Source of the DNA: Pseudomonadota bacterium
GTDB lineage: Bacteria > Pseudomonadota > Alphaproteobacteria > Caulobacterales > Caulobacteraceae
Assembly (NCBI GenBank): GCA_023433585.1
Contig: JAEZCL010000024.1
Span: 1-6,126 of the forward strand
Reading direction: 5' to 3'
Length of the DNA: 6,126 bases
The position numbers and the translations under genes are program-made. Positions 5,483 through 6,126 of the stretch are shown in pieces; within the stretch, counting starts at the first letter, position 1, and every line of letters begins with the position of its first letter. The notes below the pieces were generated by a model, which was given only the letters and a program-made list of their open reading frames with translations, did not search any database and was not told the origin of the DNA.

Positions 5483-6126
5483 TGACCCTGTTCATCACCC
5501 ATCCCGACATGCTGGCCCATGACACCGGCCAGGGGCATCCCGAACGGTCGGCTCGGCTGGGCGCCGTGCTGGACGCGGTGGACGACGCGGGCCTGACCCT
5601 GGACCGGCTTGCGGCGGTCGAGGCGGAGATCGAGGCCCTGACGCGGGTCCATCCCGAAGCCCATGTGCGGCGCATCCTGGACGCTTCGCCCGCATCGGGG
5701 GTGGTCGCGCTGGACGCTGATACGGTGCTGTCGCCCGGCAGCGTGCGGGCGGGTCGGCTGGCGGCCGGCGCGGCGATCCAGGCGGTGCGGGCCGTGGCGG
5801 CGGGCGAGGCCGAGCGCGCCTTCGCCGCCGTCAGGCCGCCGGGCCATCATGCGGAGCCGGACAAGGCCATGGGATTCTGCCTGTTCTCGAACGTCGCCGT
5901 GGCCGCGCGCGCGGCCCAGGCGCTGGGCCTGGCGCGGGTGGCGGTGGTGGATTTCGACGTGCACCACGGCAATGGCACCCAGGCGACCTTCGAGGCGGAC
6001 GACAGCCTGTTTCTGGCCTCGATCCATCAGTGGCCGCTGAATCCCGGCACCGGATCGGAGTCAGAGACGGGCGTGGGCAACATCATAAACGCCACGGTCG
6101 CGCCGCACGTCGCGCGCGAACAATGG
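5482..6126 (+). CDS. Histone deacetylase-family zinc amidohydrolase, N-terminal 215 residues (cut by the window edge)
   Basis: A member of the arginase/deacetylase fold, which removes acetyl groups from lysines or acetylated polyamines by zinc chemistry. Visible motifs in order are ITHPDMLAHDTGQGHPERSARL (positions 5-26; the HPE motif is at 19-21), RPPGHHA (118-124) with the catalytic His122-His123 pair, GFCLFSNVAVAA (131-142), and VVDFDVHHGNGTQ (155-167), in which Asp159 and His161 are two of the three metal ligands and Asp157 belongs to the charge relay. IHQWPLNPGTG (181-191) follows. The third metal ligand and the transition-state tyrosine should lie beyond base 6126, since the family is usually 300-370 residues. 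The style is that of bacterial class II/AcuC-like enzymes, not sirtuins. The ATG at 5482 gives the family N-terminus; no ribosome-binding site is properly spaced. It is divergent from the GNAT gene. Whether the target is protein lysine, acetylpolyamine or another amide cannot be read. Confidence 0.94.
   Translation, partial: MTLFITHPDMLAHDTGQGHPERSARLGAVLDAVDDAGLTLDRLAAVEAEIEALTRVHPEAHVRRILDASPASGVVALDADTVLSPGSVRAGRLAAGAAIQAVRAVAAGEAERAFAAVRPPGHHAEPDKAMGFCLFSNVAVAARAAQALGLARVAVVDFDVHHGNGTQATFEADDSLFLASIHQWPLNPGTGSESETGVGNIINATVAPHVAREQW

Noticed and set aside
5073..5675. A 200-codon minus-strand frame across the intergenic region and parts of the GNAT and deacetylase genes
   Set aside because: It reads through two structured repeats and overlaps two well-supported genes in other frames; its product is Arg/Ser-rich without motifs.

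Overview
The window is high-GC DNA with alphaproteobacterial character. The partial MreB at the left edge reads almost residue for residue like Caulobacter MreB as I remember it. The other genes also suit a Caulobacteraceae chromosome, most likely Brevundimonas or a close relative. That placement rests on recall, not on a search. All genes appear intact except the two cut by the window edges. I see no rRNA, tRNA, CRISPR array, transposase or phage gene.

Layout, left to right. Bases 1-742 (minus) hold the first 247 residues of MreB, the actin-like cell-shape protein, with a 264-base leader (743-1006) upstream. Bases 1007-1621 (minus) encode a beta-class-like glutathione S-transferase. Bases 1705-3897 (minus) encode a 730-residue TonB-dependent outer-membrane receptor of the catecholate-siderophore type. 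An 82-base gap with a strong compound hairpin separates receptor and transferase. Bases 3898-4002 and the end of the next gene form the receptor's control region: a 26-base motif occurs twice and resembles Fur-type operators. Bases 4003-4656 (minus) encode an unrecognised, probably exported protein with four cysteines. Bases 4727-5254 (minus) encode a GNAT acetyltransferase resembling PaiA-type enzymes. Bases 5255-5481 are a divergent intergenic region with two inverted copies of a structured repeat. Bases 5482-6126 (plus) hold the first 215 residues of a histone-deacetylase-family zinc hydrolase.

How the genes may work together. The receptor probably brings in an iron chelate under iron-responsive control, and the transferase could be read from the same transcript. 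The GNAT gene and the exported-protein gene may be cotranscribed. The divergent pairing of an acetyltransferase with a deacetylase-fold enzyme recalls the acuA/acuC arrangement and polyamine acetylation/deacetylation, but no substrate can be read from the sequence. The most unusual non-coding features are the twin structured repeats, the doubled operator-like motif, the hairpin between receptor and transferase, and start regions of the two divergent genes that look suited to leaderless or nearly leaderless transcripts. I find no convincing new multi-gene system here; the genes belong to known families apart from the unrecognised exported protein.
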